Positions 16,916 to 25,308 of a DNA stretch of 64,000 nucleotides are shown in pieces. Numbering within the stretch: position 1 is the stretch's first letter; every line of letters begins with the position of its first letter. Origin of the DNA: CAWAND01 sp963783335 (lineage in GTDB: Bacteria > Chloroflexota > Anaerolineae > Anaerolineales > E44-bin32); the NCBI GenBank assembly GCA_963783335.1, contig CAWAND010000004.1:124001-188000 (forward strand), in the 5' to 3' direction. Position numbers and translations under genes: made by a program. The notes beneath the pieces are model-generated. The model did not search any database and had not been told where the DNA came from. It saw only the letters and a program-made list of their open reading frames with translations.

Positions 16916-18237
16916 TAGCCCGAAGCTTCAGATTCCGCCTCTGAGATCGCTTTTTCGAAGATTTGCAGTCCTTCATCCACCAGCTCCCGCCCGATGTTCA
17001 ACGGAGGGGCGATGCGAATCGTGCTCTCGCCACAGCCCAGCATGACGAGACCGCTCTCGAAGGCTATCTGGACAATCTCCTCGCGCAGGTCGTGGGCCGG
17101 CTTCTTGGTCTCACGATCCTCGACGAACTCGACCCCAACCATCAAGCCTTTGCCCCGGACTTCGCCGATGGAAGGGTGCCTGGCTTGGATCTCGGCCAAC
17201 GCGTCAAGGACATACTCTCCCTGGGAAGCCGCGTTCTCCATGAGCTCGCTTTCGACCAGATCCAAGGTGGCCAGGGCCGCCGTGCAGGCCAGGGGGTTGC
17301 CGCCAAAGGTGTTGCCGTGCGCTCCGGTGGGCCAATCCATCACGCTGGCCCGCGCCAGCATGGCCCCGACGGGGACACCAGAGGCCAGGCCCTTGGCGCT
17401 GGTGACGATATCGGGTTCAACGCCCCAGTGCTCGATGGCCCACATTTTGCCCGTGCGGCCGATCCCGGATTGGACCTCGTCGACGATCATGAGAATCCCA
17501 TGCTTGTCGCACAGTTCGCGGAGCGCGGGGAAAAAGCTGTCGGGGGGCACAACATAGCCGCCTTCGCCCTGTATCGGCTCGACCAGGATCGCGGCACAGT
17601 CCTCCGGGGGAACAGAATAGCGGAGGACGACCTCCTCGATGAAGCGAACCACGGTTTCACCGTAGTCGGCGCCATTTTGGCGCAAGACGGGCCGATAGGT
17701 GTTGGGGAAGGGGACGTGGGAAACGCCATTCATCAGAGGCATGAAGCCGCTTCGGTAGACTGGCTTGCTGGCGGTAAAGGCCAGAGAGCCCATTGTCCGG
17801 CCATGAAAAGCACCGTAGAAACCGATGAACCGCTGCCGGCCGGTGTGATGGCGGGCGAGCTTGATGGCGGCCTCAACAGCCTCGGTGCCCGAATTGGCCA
17901 GAAAGACCTTGGCAGGTTCCTTGAAAGGAGCAAGTTTGGAAAGCCTCTCTGAGAGTTCGATCCATCTGGGATTGTAGAAATCCGACGAGATGTGGATGAA
18001 CTGTTCAGCTTGCTCCTGGATCGCCTTGACGACCTTGGGATGGCTGTGTCCAGTCGTGCAGACGGCGATACCGGCCGCGAAATCAATATACCGGTTGCCG
18101 TCGACGTCCCATACTTCAGAGCCTTTGCCATGGTCCATCACAAAGGGATAGGCTCGGGGGTACGAGGGCGAGACAACTTTGCGATCTCGCTCAACTAGGG
18201 CTTTGGCCTTCGGACCTGGAATTGTAGGGCTGCGCAA
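16915..18237 (-). CDS. class III PLP aminotransferase (4-aminobutyrate / acetylornithine type)
   Basis: A 440-residue fold-type I aminotransferase. It shows 'DVDGNRYIDFAAGIAVCTTGH', the phosphate-binding 'ANSGTEAVEAAIKLAR', 'IVDEVQSGIGRTGKMWA' and the PLP-Schiff-base Lys282 in 'TSAKGLASGVP'. The 'CTTGHSHPKVVKAI' and 'SDFYNP' stretches resemble the archaeal/thermophile broad-specificity amino-acid aminotransferase group. Candidates are GABA, acetylornithine or omega-amino acid substrates. The start is TTG at 18237, backed by a strong AGGAGG nine bases upstream. It is first in the operon with the histidine kinase and CpXC genes, an unexplained combination. Confidence 0.88.
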   Translation of the reverse strand: MRSPTIPGPKAKALVERDRKVVSPSYPRAYPFVMDHGKGSEVWDVDGNRYIDFAAGIAVCTTGHSHPKVVKAIQEQAEQFIHISSDFYNPRWIELSERLSKLAPFKEPAKVFLANSGTEAVEAAIKLARHHTGRQRFIGFYGAFHGRTMGSLAFTASKPVYRSGFMPLMNGVSHVPFPNTYRPVLRQNGADYGETVVRFIEEVVLRYSVPPEDCAAILVEPIQGEGGYVVPPDSFFPALRELCDKHGILMIVDEVQSGIGRTGKMWAIEHWGVEPDIVTSAKGLASGVPVGAMLARASVMDWPTGAHGNTFGGNPLACTAALATLDLVESELMENAASQGEYVLDALAEIQARHPSIGEVRGKGLMVGVEFVEDRETKKPAHDLREEIVQIAFESGLVMLGCGESTIRIAPPLNIGRELVDEGLQIFEKAISEAESEASG

Positions 18238-18363
18238 GATGGATGACCTCCTGGGTGTGCCGCTTGGGTGGAGGGTGTCGGCCGCCCGCAGGGGCAGTGG
18301 CCCCCATTGCAGGATGTGAGGCGCGGCCTTTGTATGACTGGGCAGTCACCCTATGTCGGATGG

Positions 18364-18369
18364 ATTATA
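18364..18369 (-). promoter_or_regulatory. -10 box for the aminotransferase-kinase-CpXC operon
   Basis: TATAAT on the minus strand, 126 bases upstream of the TTG start at 18237. The -35 region is poor. It implies a long leader of about 120 bases, in which I see no known riboswitch. Confidence 0.4.
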
Positions 18370-18379
18370 TCATCGCGGC

Positions 18380-18408
18380 TTGGTCTCGAATCCGATCCGG
18401 TGTATAAA
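18380..18408 (+). promoter_or_regulatory. promoter for the acyl-CoA ligase gene
   Basis: TTGGTC (18380-18385) and TATAAA (18403-18408) are separated by 17 bases, a sigma70-type arrangement. The start codon is 55 bases further on. It overlaps the minus-strand promoter region, making a divergent pair. Confidence 0.5.
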
Positions 18409-18462
18409 ATCAGTACACAGTGGTTGTGCTTGGGCTGACGACGACATAGGGAGGCTTGCGAG

Positions 18463-20157
18463 ATGGAATCGTTTCCTTGGCTTGAGCACTATGATCCGTC
18501 CGTCCCAAAGCACCTGGAATATCCTGAAGTCCCCTTGTTCAGACACCTTCAAGAAGCGGCCAGGTCGCACCCCGACAAGGCCTGCACACTGTTCAAGGGT
18601 GGATCTGTCAGCTACGCAGAGATGGACAGGCTGACGGACGAGCTGGCTGCCGGGCTGGTTGAACTGGGTGTGACCAAAGGGCAGCCGGTGGGAATCTTCA
18701 TGCCCAACATCCCGCAGTTTGTGCTGGCATTCTACGCCATACTGAAGGCTGGTGGGATTGTCACCTCCTTCAATCCGCTCTACACCGCCCACGAACTCCA
18801 ACACCAGATGCAGGATAGCGGCGTGGAGATCATGTTCGTCATGAGCAGCTTCTACTCCACAGTCAACGCGGCACGTGACGACACCAAACTGCGCCGCTGC
18901 ATCGTGACCAACGTCAAGGAGTACCTGCCGGGCCTGAAGCGTCTGCTCTTCACCTTGTTGAAAGAGAAGAAAGAGGGGCACCGGGTTGAGCTGAAGCCTG
19001 ACGACCTCTGGCTCCAAGATGTCCTCGCTTCACACAAGGGCGCCCCCATTCCCGACGTCGATGTGACGCCGGACACTGTAGCCCTATTCCAATACAGCGG
19101 CGGCACCACCGGGCTGTCCAAGGCAGCGGTTGTCCTCCACCGCAACCTGGTCGCCAACACCCTTCAGATCCACGCGTGGTTCCCGGAGGGCGGGGATGTT
19201 CTGTTGATGGCCATCCCGCTCTACCACGTGTATGGCATGGTGGCCGGGATGACTTTCGCTGTGAAAGCGGCGCTTTCGATGGCCATGGTCCCCAATCCGC
19301 GAGATCTGGAGGATCTGCTTGACAACATCGTCACCTACAAGCCCACCAACTTCCCCGGCGTGCCGACGCTCTACAACGCCATCAACCATCACCCGGGGGT
19401 GATCGCAGGGAAATACGACATGAGCTCCATCCGGGCCTGCATCTCTGGCTCGGCGCCCCTGATGAAGGAGACCAAGGAGCGCTTCGAAGCCCTCACCGGC
19501 GGAAAGCTGTGCGAAGGCTACGGCCTTTCCGAAGCACCCACGGCCACACACTGCAATCCGATCGATGGCGAGAACCGGACGGGTTCGATTGGTCTGCCTT
19601 TCCCAGATGTGGAGTGTCGCATTGTGTCGCTTGAGGACGAAACCACTTCGCTCCCACCGGGTGAGATTGGCGAATTGGTCATGCGCAGCCCCAACGTGAT
19701 GGTCGGCTATCACAATATGCCCACAGAGACCAACAACACGCTGCGGGATGGCTGGCTGTATACGGGCGATATTGCCAAGATGGACGAGGATGGCTACTTC
19801 TACATCGTCGATCGAAAGAAGGAGCTCATCAAGCCAGGCGGATACCAGGTCTGGCCAAGGGAGGTGGAGGAAGTCCTCGCCGAACACCCCAAAGTCTTGG
19901 AAGTCGGTGTGGCGGGCGTCCCCGATCCGTATCGTGGCGAAACGGTCAAGGCATGGGTCGTGCCCGCCGAAGGTGCGGATCTCTCGCCAGATGAGCTCAA
20001 AGAGTGGTGCAAGGACTATCTGGCCCCGTTCAAAATCCCGACCGAGATCGAGTTCCGGGACGCCCTCCCAAAGACTACAGTCGGCAAGGTCCTAAGACGG
20101 GAACTGGTTAGCCAGCACCTTGCTCAGCATCCGTCAAGTGAGACAGAAGCAAGCTAG
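18463..20157 (+). CDS. fadD: long-chain acyl-CoA ligase (AMP-dependent)
   Basis: A 564-residue member of the ANL superfamily. Visible motifs are the P-loop-like YSGGTTGLSKAAV (from Tyr211), 'GYGLSEAPTATHCNP' (A5), 'YTGDIAKMDEDGYFYIVDRKKELIKPGG' in part (A7-A8 hinge) and the C-terminal catalytic Lys region 'LPKTTVGKVLRREL' (A10). It activates fatty acids to acyl-CoA through an acyl-adenylate. A GGGAGG ribosome binding site lies 7 bases before the ATG. The chain length preferred is inferred from overall similarity only. No beta-oxidation genes are adjacent. Confidence 0.9.
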   Translation: MESFPWLEHYDPSVPKHLEYPEVPLFRHLQEAARSHPDKACTLFKGGSVSYAEMDRLTDELAAGLVELGVTKGQPVGIFMPNIPQFVLAFYAILKAGGIVTSFNPLYTAHELQHQMQDSGVEIMFVMSSFYSTVNAARDDTKLRRCIVTNVKEYLPGLKRLLFTLLKEKKEGHRVELKPDDLWLQDVLASHKGAPIPDVDVTPDTVALFQYSGGTTGLSKAAVVLHRNLVANTLQIHAWFPEGGDVLLMAIPLYHVYGMVAGMTFAVKAALSMAMVPNPRDLEDLLDNIVTYKPTNFPGVPTLYNAINHHPGVIAGKYDMSSIRACISGSAPLMKETKERFEALTGGKLCEGYGLSEAPTATHCNPIDGENRTGSIGLPFPDVECRIVSLEDETTSLPPGEIGELVMRSPNVMVGYHNMPTETNNTLRDGWLYTGDIAKMDEDGYFYIVDRKKELIKPGGYQVWPREVEEVLAEHPKVLEVGVAGVPDPYRGETVKAWVVPAEGADLSPDELKEWCKDYLAPFKIPTEIEFRDALPKTTVGKVLRRELVSQHLAQHPSSETEAS

Positions 20158-20184
20158 ACTCAAGACGCGAACATGGGGAATGAA

Positions 20185-20214
20185 AGAGGCCTCGCTCAGC
20201 GAGGCCTCTTGGTT
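20185..20214. terminator. hairpin terminator between convergent fadD and ftsH
   Basis: Perfect 11-bp stem AGAGGCCTCGC / GCGAGGCCTCT with a 3-base loop, then TGGTTT. The T-run is short, but the position between convergent genes supports a shared terminator. Confidence 0.7.
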
Positions 20215-20236
20215 TCTCAGACTCTGGGTGGCCCGA

Positions 20237-22105
20237 TTAGGAAGCTTCGGCCGGGACTGGCGTGCCGCCGGTCTTGGGCGCGACTTCGGCCTGTTTGAAC
20301 AAAGCCTCGAATTCAGCCCGGTCAATCGTCTCGACCTCAATCAGGCGGTGGGCAACGGCGTCGAGCTGGGGCCGATACTCCTGAAGGATTCCCTTGGCCC
20401 TTGCATAGGCATTGTTGACCAGATCTCTGACTTCGCCGTCGATGCGTTCGGCGACAGTCTCCGAATAGTCGCGTTGTTCAGAAATCTCGCGCCCCAAGAA
20501 GACCAGCTCTTCCTTCTGCCCATAGACCATCGGTCCAAGGCTCTCGCTCATCCCCATGCGCATGACCATTGACCGAGCCAGCTTGGTCACGCGCTCGAGG
20601 TCGTTGGAGGCGCCGGATGTGATGTCGTCGAAGACGAGTTCCTCGGCAGCTCGCCCGCCCAGCATGAACGCCAAGTCGGCCTTCATCTTGTTGCGAGCCA
20701 TCAGCGTGCGATCCTCTTCGGGGAGGGCCATCGTGAAGCCGCCCATCATGCCGCGGGCGACGATGGTCACCTTGTGGACGGGATCGGCCTCTGGAATGGC
20801 GTGGCCAACGACGGCATGGCCGGCTTCGTGATAGGCGACGATGCGCTTTTCTTCCTCGCTGATGATCCGGCTCTTGCGTTCTGGGCCGGCAATCACCCGC
20901 TCAATGGCCTCTTGGAATTCGTCCTGGCCGATGGTCCGTTTGTCTCGCCGGGCGGCCAGGATGGCGGCTTCATTGACCAGATTCTCGATATCCGCACCCA
21001 CAAAGCCAGGTGTGGCCTTGGCGATTATCGAAAGATCGATGTCTGGCTCCAGCGGCTTGCCCTTGACATGCACCTTCAAGATGGCTTCGCGCCCACGAAA
21101 ATCGGGGCGGTCCAGCACCACTCGGCGGTCGAAGCGGCCAGGCCGGAGCAGGGCCGGATCGAGCACATCCGGCCGGTTGGTGGCGGCCATGATGATCACG
21201 TTGGTGTCGGTATCGAAGCCGTCCATCTCGACCAGCATCTGGTTGAGGGTCTGTTCTCGTTCATCGTGGCTGCCGCCAAGTCCTGCACCTCGCTGTCGCC
21301 CGACGGCGTCGATTTCGTCGACGAAGACTATGCAGGGTGAGTGGCGCTTGGCTTGCTCAAACAGGTCGCGCACCCGGCTGGCGCCGACGCCGACGAACAT
21401 CTCGACGAACTCCGAGCCGGAGATGGAGAAGAACGGCACGCCGGCTTCGCCAGAGACGGCCTTGGCCAAGAGGGTCTTGCCCGTGCCGGGGTGGCCGATC
21501 AGCAGCACGCCTTTCGGGATCCTGGCCCCCAAGGCGATAAATTTCTCGGGTTCCTTGAGGAACTCAACCACCTCCTGGAGTTCCTCCTTGGCTTCCTCTA
21601 CGCCGGCTACGTCTTCGAATGTGACCGTGGGTTGATCCCCAGAGAACATGCGCGCCCGGCTCTTGCCGAATGACAGGGCCTGGTTGTTGCTGCCTTGGGC
21701 CTGCCGCAGCATGAGCCATATCAGGCCGACGACCAGCATGGCTGGCAAGATATAGGTCACCAGGCTGATGACCGTGTTCCAGTCGCTGGGTTGTTTGATC
21801 TCGATTTGGACTTGGCTGCTGGCAAGTTCGGCCGGTGTGACACCCAAGGCGACCAGTTGGTCGACCATTGTGCTGGACGGCTCTTTGCGCGACACAGCTT
21901 TTGTGCCGTCAGCCAGGCTGACATCCAGGTTGTCTCCGTCGACGACGATCTTATCCACCTGGCCGTTCATGACCTTTGTGGCCACGTCGTTGAGTGAGAC
22001 TTGGGGTGGCTGAGGCGTGTTGGCTCGAAAGTTGAAGACCAGCACGACGATGATCAAGACCAAAATGAGCAAAACCAGCGAATTGCGTCCGCGGGCTGAA
22101 TTCAC
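20237..22105 (-). CDS. ftsH: ATP-dependent zinc metalloprotease FtsH (copy 2)
   Basis: A 622-residue protein with two membrane helices (~8-26 and ~113-133), Walker A GHPGTGKT (204-211), Walker B CIVFVDEID, an SRH region 'ATNRPDVLDPALLRPGRFD' and the zinc motif HEAGH (His426, Glu427, His430). The start is GTG at 22105, because AGGGAGG lies five bases upstream; the frame continues 20 codons further without a better signal. Copy 1 is at 5988-7964. The two differ in N-terminal length and periplasmic domain and may form homo- or hetero-hexamers. Its 5' leader holds a small hairpin (22131-22151). Confidence 0.97.
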   Translation of the reverse strand: MNSARGRNSLVLLILVLIIVVLVFNFRANTPQPPQVSLNDVATKVMNGQVDKIVVDGDNLDVSLADGTKAVSRKEPSSTMVDQLVALGVTPAELASSQVQIEIKQPSDWNTVISLVTYILPAMLVVGLIWLMLRQAQGSNNQALSFGKSRARMFSGDQPTVTFEDVAGVEEAKEELQEVVEFLKEPEKFIALGARIPKGVLLIGHPGTGKTLLAKAVSGEAGVPFFSISGSEFVEMFVGVGASRVRDLFEQAKRHSPCIVFVDEIDAVGRQRGAGLGGSHDEREQTLNQMLVEMDGFDTDTNVIIMAATNRPDVLDPALLRPGRFDRRVVLDRPDFRGREAILKVHVKGKPLEPDIDLSIIAKATPGFVGADIENLVNEAAILAARRDKRTIGQDEFQEAIERVIAGPERKSRIISEEEKRIVAYHEAGHAVVGHAIPEADPVHKVTIVARGMMGGFTMALPEEDRTLMARNKMKADLAFMLGGRAAEELVFDDITSGASNDLERVTKLARSMVMRMGMSESLGPMVYGQKEELVFLGREISEQRDYSETVAERIDGEVRDLVNNAYARAKGILQEYRPQLDAVAHRLIEVETIDRAEFEALFKQAEVAPKTGGTPVPAEAS

Positions 22106-22130
22106 ATGTTCCTCCCTAAATACCACCACC

Positions 22131-22151
22131 GTCACTCGGAGCGCGAGTGAC
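22131..22151 (-). other. hairpin in the ftsH-2 5' leader
   Basis: Inverted repeat GTCACTCG / CGAGTGAC (8 bp) around a 5-base loop, between the -10 box at 22165-22170 and the ribosome binding site. It does not cover the ribosome binding site; it could be an operator or a stabilising stem. Confidence 0.45.
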
Positions 22152-22164
22152 TGGAGCGCTGGCA

Positions 22165-22170
22165 ATTATA
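22165..22170 (-). promoter_or_regulatory. -10 box of ftsH copy 2
   Basis: Consensus TATAAT on the minus strand, 60 bases upstream of the GTG start, giving a leader of about 53 bases. No good -35 hexamer. Confidence 0.45.
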
Positions 22171-22203
22171 CCCTAGCGCCCAAGCACCGGCCAGATTTCG
22201 CGT

Positions 22204-23256
22204 TCAAGGGATCGATATGGGGCAGGATGGGTAGAGCAAGCAGGCGAAGAGCCAGAGTGGAATCAAGCCCCCCACGGCCAAGAACGCCAGCAGCCCCAGG
22301 CCGACTCCGAGCCAGTCGATCTGTGGGGAAGGGCCGGTCGGCATGGGCGTGGTGAGCGCATGGGCCGGGTGCTCCTCAGAGCTTGGGGGGAGTATGCCGG
22401 CCGGCTCGGCGTCGCGCTGAACGGCAAAAGTTTCCAGCACCCGGCCGAGTTGGTCAGCCGTCCGGTAGCGGGCGGACGGCTCCTTGGAGAGGACTTTGAG
22501 CACGATCTGCTCCACCGCCGGAGGCACCGTCGGGTTGTGGGCCCGCAAGCTTGGCGGGGGGGCCACCTGGTGAAGCTCGGCCAGAAGGGATGGATCGGCC
22601 GCCTCGAACGGCAGTTCGCCCGCCAGCATCTCATACAAGATAATGCCCAACGCGTACACATCGGTTGCAGGTGAGGGGGCATCACCGGCCGCCTGTTCGG
22701 GTGCGAAATACTGAGGGCTGCCCCAGACGATATCCGTGTGTTCATCGGCGTCGATGGCAGCCAGCGCTCTGGCGATGCCGAAATCGGTGATCTTGGCCCG
22801 TCCGTCGGCGGTCACCAGGATGTTTTGAGGCTTGAGATCGCAGTGCACCAATCCGGCCCTGTGCGCATAGCCAACGCCGGCACAAATCTGGATCATCAAG
22901 TCAACCGCTTCGTCGACCGGCAGGGGGCCCCGCCGGCGCATCAGTGTCTTGAGCTCCGTGCCTTCCACGTATTCCATCACGATGAAATAGCGGTCGGCAT
23001 CGTGGCCGAAGTCGAAAACGGTGACAATATTCGGATGGACCATGTTGGCGGCCGCGCGGGCTTCCTGGAGGAACCGGACCCGGAAGGCGGGGTCCTCAAT
23101 CAGGTCCTCGCGCAGGATTTTGATGGCAACCTGCCGCTGAAGATTGAGATCCTTGGCCAGCAGGACGCGCGCCATGCCGCCTGTGCCCAGGTTCCTGATG
23201 ACTTGATAGCGGTCCGCCAGCAGGTCCGGAGATGGTGAATCAGTGGAATCCATCAC
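22204..23256 (-). CDS. membrane-anchored PknB-type Ser/Thr protein kinase
   Basis: A 350-residue Hanks-type kinase. The kinase domain (~16-275) has the Gly loop 'LGTGGMARV', the ATP Lys in 'VAIKIL', the catalytic loop HCDLKPQN with Asp140, DFG in 'ITDFGIARAL' and 'SPQYFAPEQ' in the activation segment. The HCD in place of the usual HRD means it lacks the conserved Arg of RD kinases. A juxtamembrane Pro-rich stretch leads to one C-terminal membrane helix (~315-343) with almost nothing outside, so no extracellular sensor is present. The start is GTG 23256 or ATG 23253. A TAGAAT box only 6 bases upstream suggests a leaderless mRNA. Confidence 0.9.
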   Translation of the reverse strand: MMDSTDSPSPDLLADRYQVIRNLGTGGMARVLLAKDLNLQRQVAIKILREDLIEDPAFRVRFLQEARAAANMVHPNIVTVFDFGHDADRYFIVMEYVEGTELKTLMRRRGPLPVDEAVDLMIQICAGVGYAHRAGLVHCDLKPQNILVTADGRAKITDFGIARALAAIDADEHTDIVWGSPQYFAPEQAAGDAPSPATDVYALGIILYEMLAGELPFEAADPSLLAELHQVAPPPSLRAHNPTVPPAVEQIVLKVLSKEPSARYRTADQLGRVLETFAVQRDAEPAGILPPSSEEHPAHALTTPMPTGPSPQIDWLGVGLGLLAFLAVGGLIPLWLFACLLYPSCPISIP

Positions 23257-23262
23257 TCGGAC

Positions 23263-23268
23263 ATTCTA
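23263..23268 (-). promoter_or_regulatory. -10 box giving a possibly leaderless kinase mRNA
   Basis: TAGAAT (minus strand) ends 6 bases before the GTG at 23256, so transcription would begin at the start codon. No ribosome binding site precedes the start. Confidence 0.5.
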
Positions 23269-23402
23269 CTTCCGGATGGTGGCGCCGGCAACGCAATCAT
23301 ACGCCCGCCTATTTGTGAGATATGTGACAATAGGCCTTGCGTTTATCGTTCGGCCAAGGAGGTCGGGCGGTGAATGCCAGCGGAAGGAAGACCCTTTCAG
23401 CT

Positions 23403-23408
23403 TATAAT
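23403..23408 (+). promoter_or_regulatory. -10 box giving a possibly leaderless lipid-kinase mRNA
   Basis: TATAAT ends 8 bases before the GTG start at 23417, so the mRNA would carry only one or two bases of leader. The region is divergent with the kinase promoter at 23263. Confidence 0.5.
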
Positions 23409-23416
23409 CTCACGCG

Positions 23417-24398
23417 GTGACTGCAAAGCAAAAGCGCGCTTGGCTGATTTACAACCCCGATGCTGGCCGGTTCCCCGCAGGCCCCTTGCTCCCCAGGGCA
23501 ATGCGGATCTTCGCCGAAGCCGGGTGGTCCGTTGACGTCAAAGAGGGACACAATCCGGAGCAGCTGCGGTCGGGTGCGGCTGAGGCGGCAAAGGAAGGGT
23601 TGGACGCCGTCTTCGTCGCCGGCGGCGATGGGACGGTAGGGCTGGCCGCTGATGCTTTGGCTGGTTCAGATACAGCCCTGGGCGTGCTGCCTTCCGGCAC
23701 GGCCAATGTCTGGGCTCAGGAAATCGGCCTGCCGCGCCTGACCTGGGCGACGCCTCTGGCGCTGGACGAAGCCGCGCGCAGGTTGGCAACCGGCTCTGTC
23801 CGAGATGTGGATCTGGGGACCTGCAATGGGCACTCTTTTCTCTTGTGGGCAGGGATCGGCTTGGACGGCAAGGTGGTCAACAGCATCGGCCCCCGCCAGC
23901 CTTGGACGCGGGCGTTCGTGGCCGCCCAGCACACGATTCTCTGCGTTCTGGGAAGCGATGGGCTGGACTGGGCTCGAGCTGCGGGTCGATGCCCTGAATC
24001 AGCGCTGGGAAGGTCGCTTTGTGGTGGCGGTGGCCAGCAACATCCGAGCCTACGCCGGCGGCCTGCTCGAGTTGTCACCTGAGGCAAAGGTCGATGATGG
24101 GTTGCTCGAGTTCTGGCTTCTCAAGGGAAGCTCCATGCGGGATGTTGTGGGCTGGGTGATGGAGATTCTGTTGGGTCAGCATGTCGATGATCCTAATGTG
24201 ACCTACTTCAAGGCGGACGAAGCGATCTTCTCGGCAGACCAGCCCCTCCCGATGCAGTTGGACGGAGAACCGCATGAAGCGCCCAACCAGATCCGGTTTG
24301 GAGTGCGCCACCGCGCGGTGCGCATGCTCGTCCCACAAGGCGGCTGGCCCGATTTGTTCAGCCAAGACACTGCGAGGGGGCAGGAAGTGTCGGAATGA
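23417..24398 (+). CDS. diacylglycerol / sphingosine kinase-family lipid kinase, frame broken
   Basis: DAGK catalytic-domain protein. The N-terminal half has 'AWLIYNPDAG', the nucleotide-binding GGDGTVG in 'VFVAGGDGTVGLAADAL' and 'LGVLPSGTANVWAQEIGLP'. The first frame ends at 24082, but from about 23965 the family sequence continues in the +1 frame ('LELRVDALNQRWEGRFVVA...', 'DDGLLEFWLLKG', 'LDGEP') to 24398. Removing one G from the GGG run at ~23969 restores a 326-residue protein of normal length, so I annotate one gene with a single-base insertion. It would phosphorylate diacylglycerol or a related lipid. Its end overlaps the next start (ATGA). Confidence 0.8.
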
Positions 24399-24904
24399 CT
24401 GAGAGTCTGCGAAACCGCTTGACGGGTTCTGGAATTGGTTGTGTCTGGCTTGTGGGTGGGGGCGTCTTGGGCATTTTTGTCCTGGGTATGTTCCTGGTCG
24501 GGATTCCTTGGCTTCTGGGTCCACCCAACCAAGTCCTTCCCACGCCCGTGCTGACCGTGGTTCCGGCACCCACTGACACGCCCGTGCCGCCGACCGCCAA
24601 ACCCTCGCCCTCGCCTTTGCCGCCGACTGCGACGTCGGTTCCGCCGCCGATCTCGGCCGGTGGCTTCACGCAAGGCGATCTGGTGGAGGTCAGCGGCACA
24701 AGCGGCGATGGTCTCAGGCTTCGATCTGAACCATCCTTAGCAGGATCAATCAATGGTTTGGCGAAGGACAGTGAAGTGTTCCGTGTCCAGCAAGGCCCAG
24801 TGGAGGCGGATGAGTACACTTGGTGGTTCTTGGTCAATCCTTATGATGACACTCGCAAGGGTTGGGCGGTCGCAAACTACCTCCGCCCGCTGCAATCGCC
24901 TTAG
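24395..24904 (+). CDS. membrane-anchored SH3-like domain protein
   Basis: A 169-residue protein with an N-terminal membrane helix (~14-40), a Pro/Thr-rich linker (~43-88) and a C-terminal bacterial SH3-like domain. That domain shows 'GDLVEVSGTSGDGLRLRSEP', a variant of the usual LNVRSGP motif, and ends with 'KGWAVANYLRP' (typical G-W-V...Y). Such domains bind cell-wall or other surface ligands. It overlaps the lipid-kinase stop by 4 bases, suggesting translational coupling. Confidence 0.75.
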   Translation: MTESLRNRLTGSGIGCVWLVGGGVLGIFVLGMFLVGIPWLLGPPNQVLPTPVLTVVPAPTDTPVPPTAKPSPSPLPPTATSVPPPISAGGFTQGDLVEVSGTSGDGLRLRSEPSLAGSINGLAKDSEVFRVQQGPVEADEYTWWFLVNPYDDTRKGWAVANYLRPLQSP

Positions 24905-24937
24905 TCTCGAGCAAGCGCATCAAGGGAGTTGGCCAGG

Positions 24938-25303
24938 ATGACACTTCGGCCCAAAAACATACAAGTCTCGAAGAAACGCGGCCTTTTGATCGTCGATTGG
25001 GAAGATGGCCACCACAGCGAGTATCCCCTGGCGGGCTTGCGAGCGGCCTGCCCGTGTGCCACCTGCAAAGGCGGACACGAGAATATGGGCGGTCCTGGTT
25101 CTCCGGAGATGCTGGAGGTCCCGCTCGTTTCGAGCAAGGCGACCGAGCTGGCTGAGGCCGAGATTGTCGGCAACTATGCCATCAATCTGAGGTGGATGGA
25201 TGGCCATCGATACGGCATCTACGGGTGGGAATACCTGCGACAGCTGTGTCCCTGCGGGGAGCACGAACCCGCCGGCTCAGATGCGGGTGGCAAGACTGCC
25301 TAG
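24938..25303 (+). CDS. DUF971 (GBBH-like N-terminal) protein
   Basis: A 121-residue protein with the DUF971 pattern: an N-terminal 'LLIVDWEDGHHSEYPLAGLR', Cys-rich 'ACPCATCKGG', and a C-terminal 'YAINLRWMDGHRYGIYGWEYLR' followed by another Cys pair. The family matches the N-terminal domain of gamma-butyrobetaine hydroxylase and is often linked to Fe-S or Mrp-type proteins. Its role is unproven. ATG 24938 is preferred to a TTG nine bases earlier because of spacing from GGGAG. It is convergent with the GTPase gene five bases beyond. Confidence 0.8.
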   Translation: MTLRPKNIQVSKKRGLLIVDWEDGHHSEYPLAGLRAACPCATCKGGHENMGGPGSPEMLEVPLVSSKATELAEAEIVGNYAINLRWMDGHRYGIYGWEYLRQLCPCGEHEPAGSDAGGKTA

Positions 25304-25308
25304 AGCCC

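Noticed and set aside
16963..17952. A 329-codon plus-strand frame
   Set aside because: It is the antisense shadow of the aminotransferase gene, which has a complete domain set and motifs.
20841..21635. A 264-codon plus-strand frame within ftsH copy 2
   Set aside because: It has no recognisable domain; the minus strand encodes the full AAA+ domain there.
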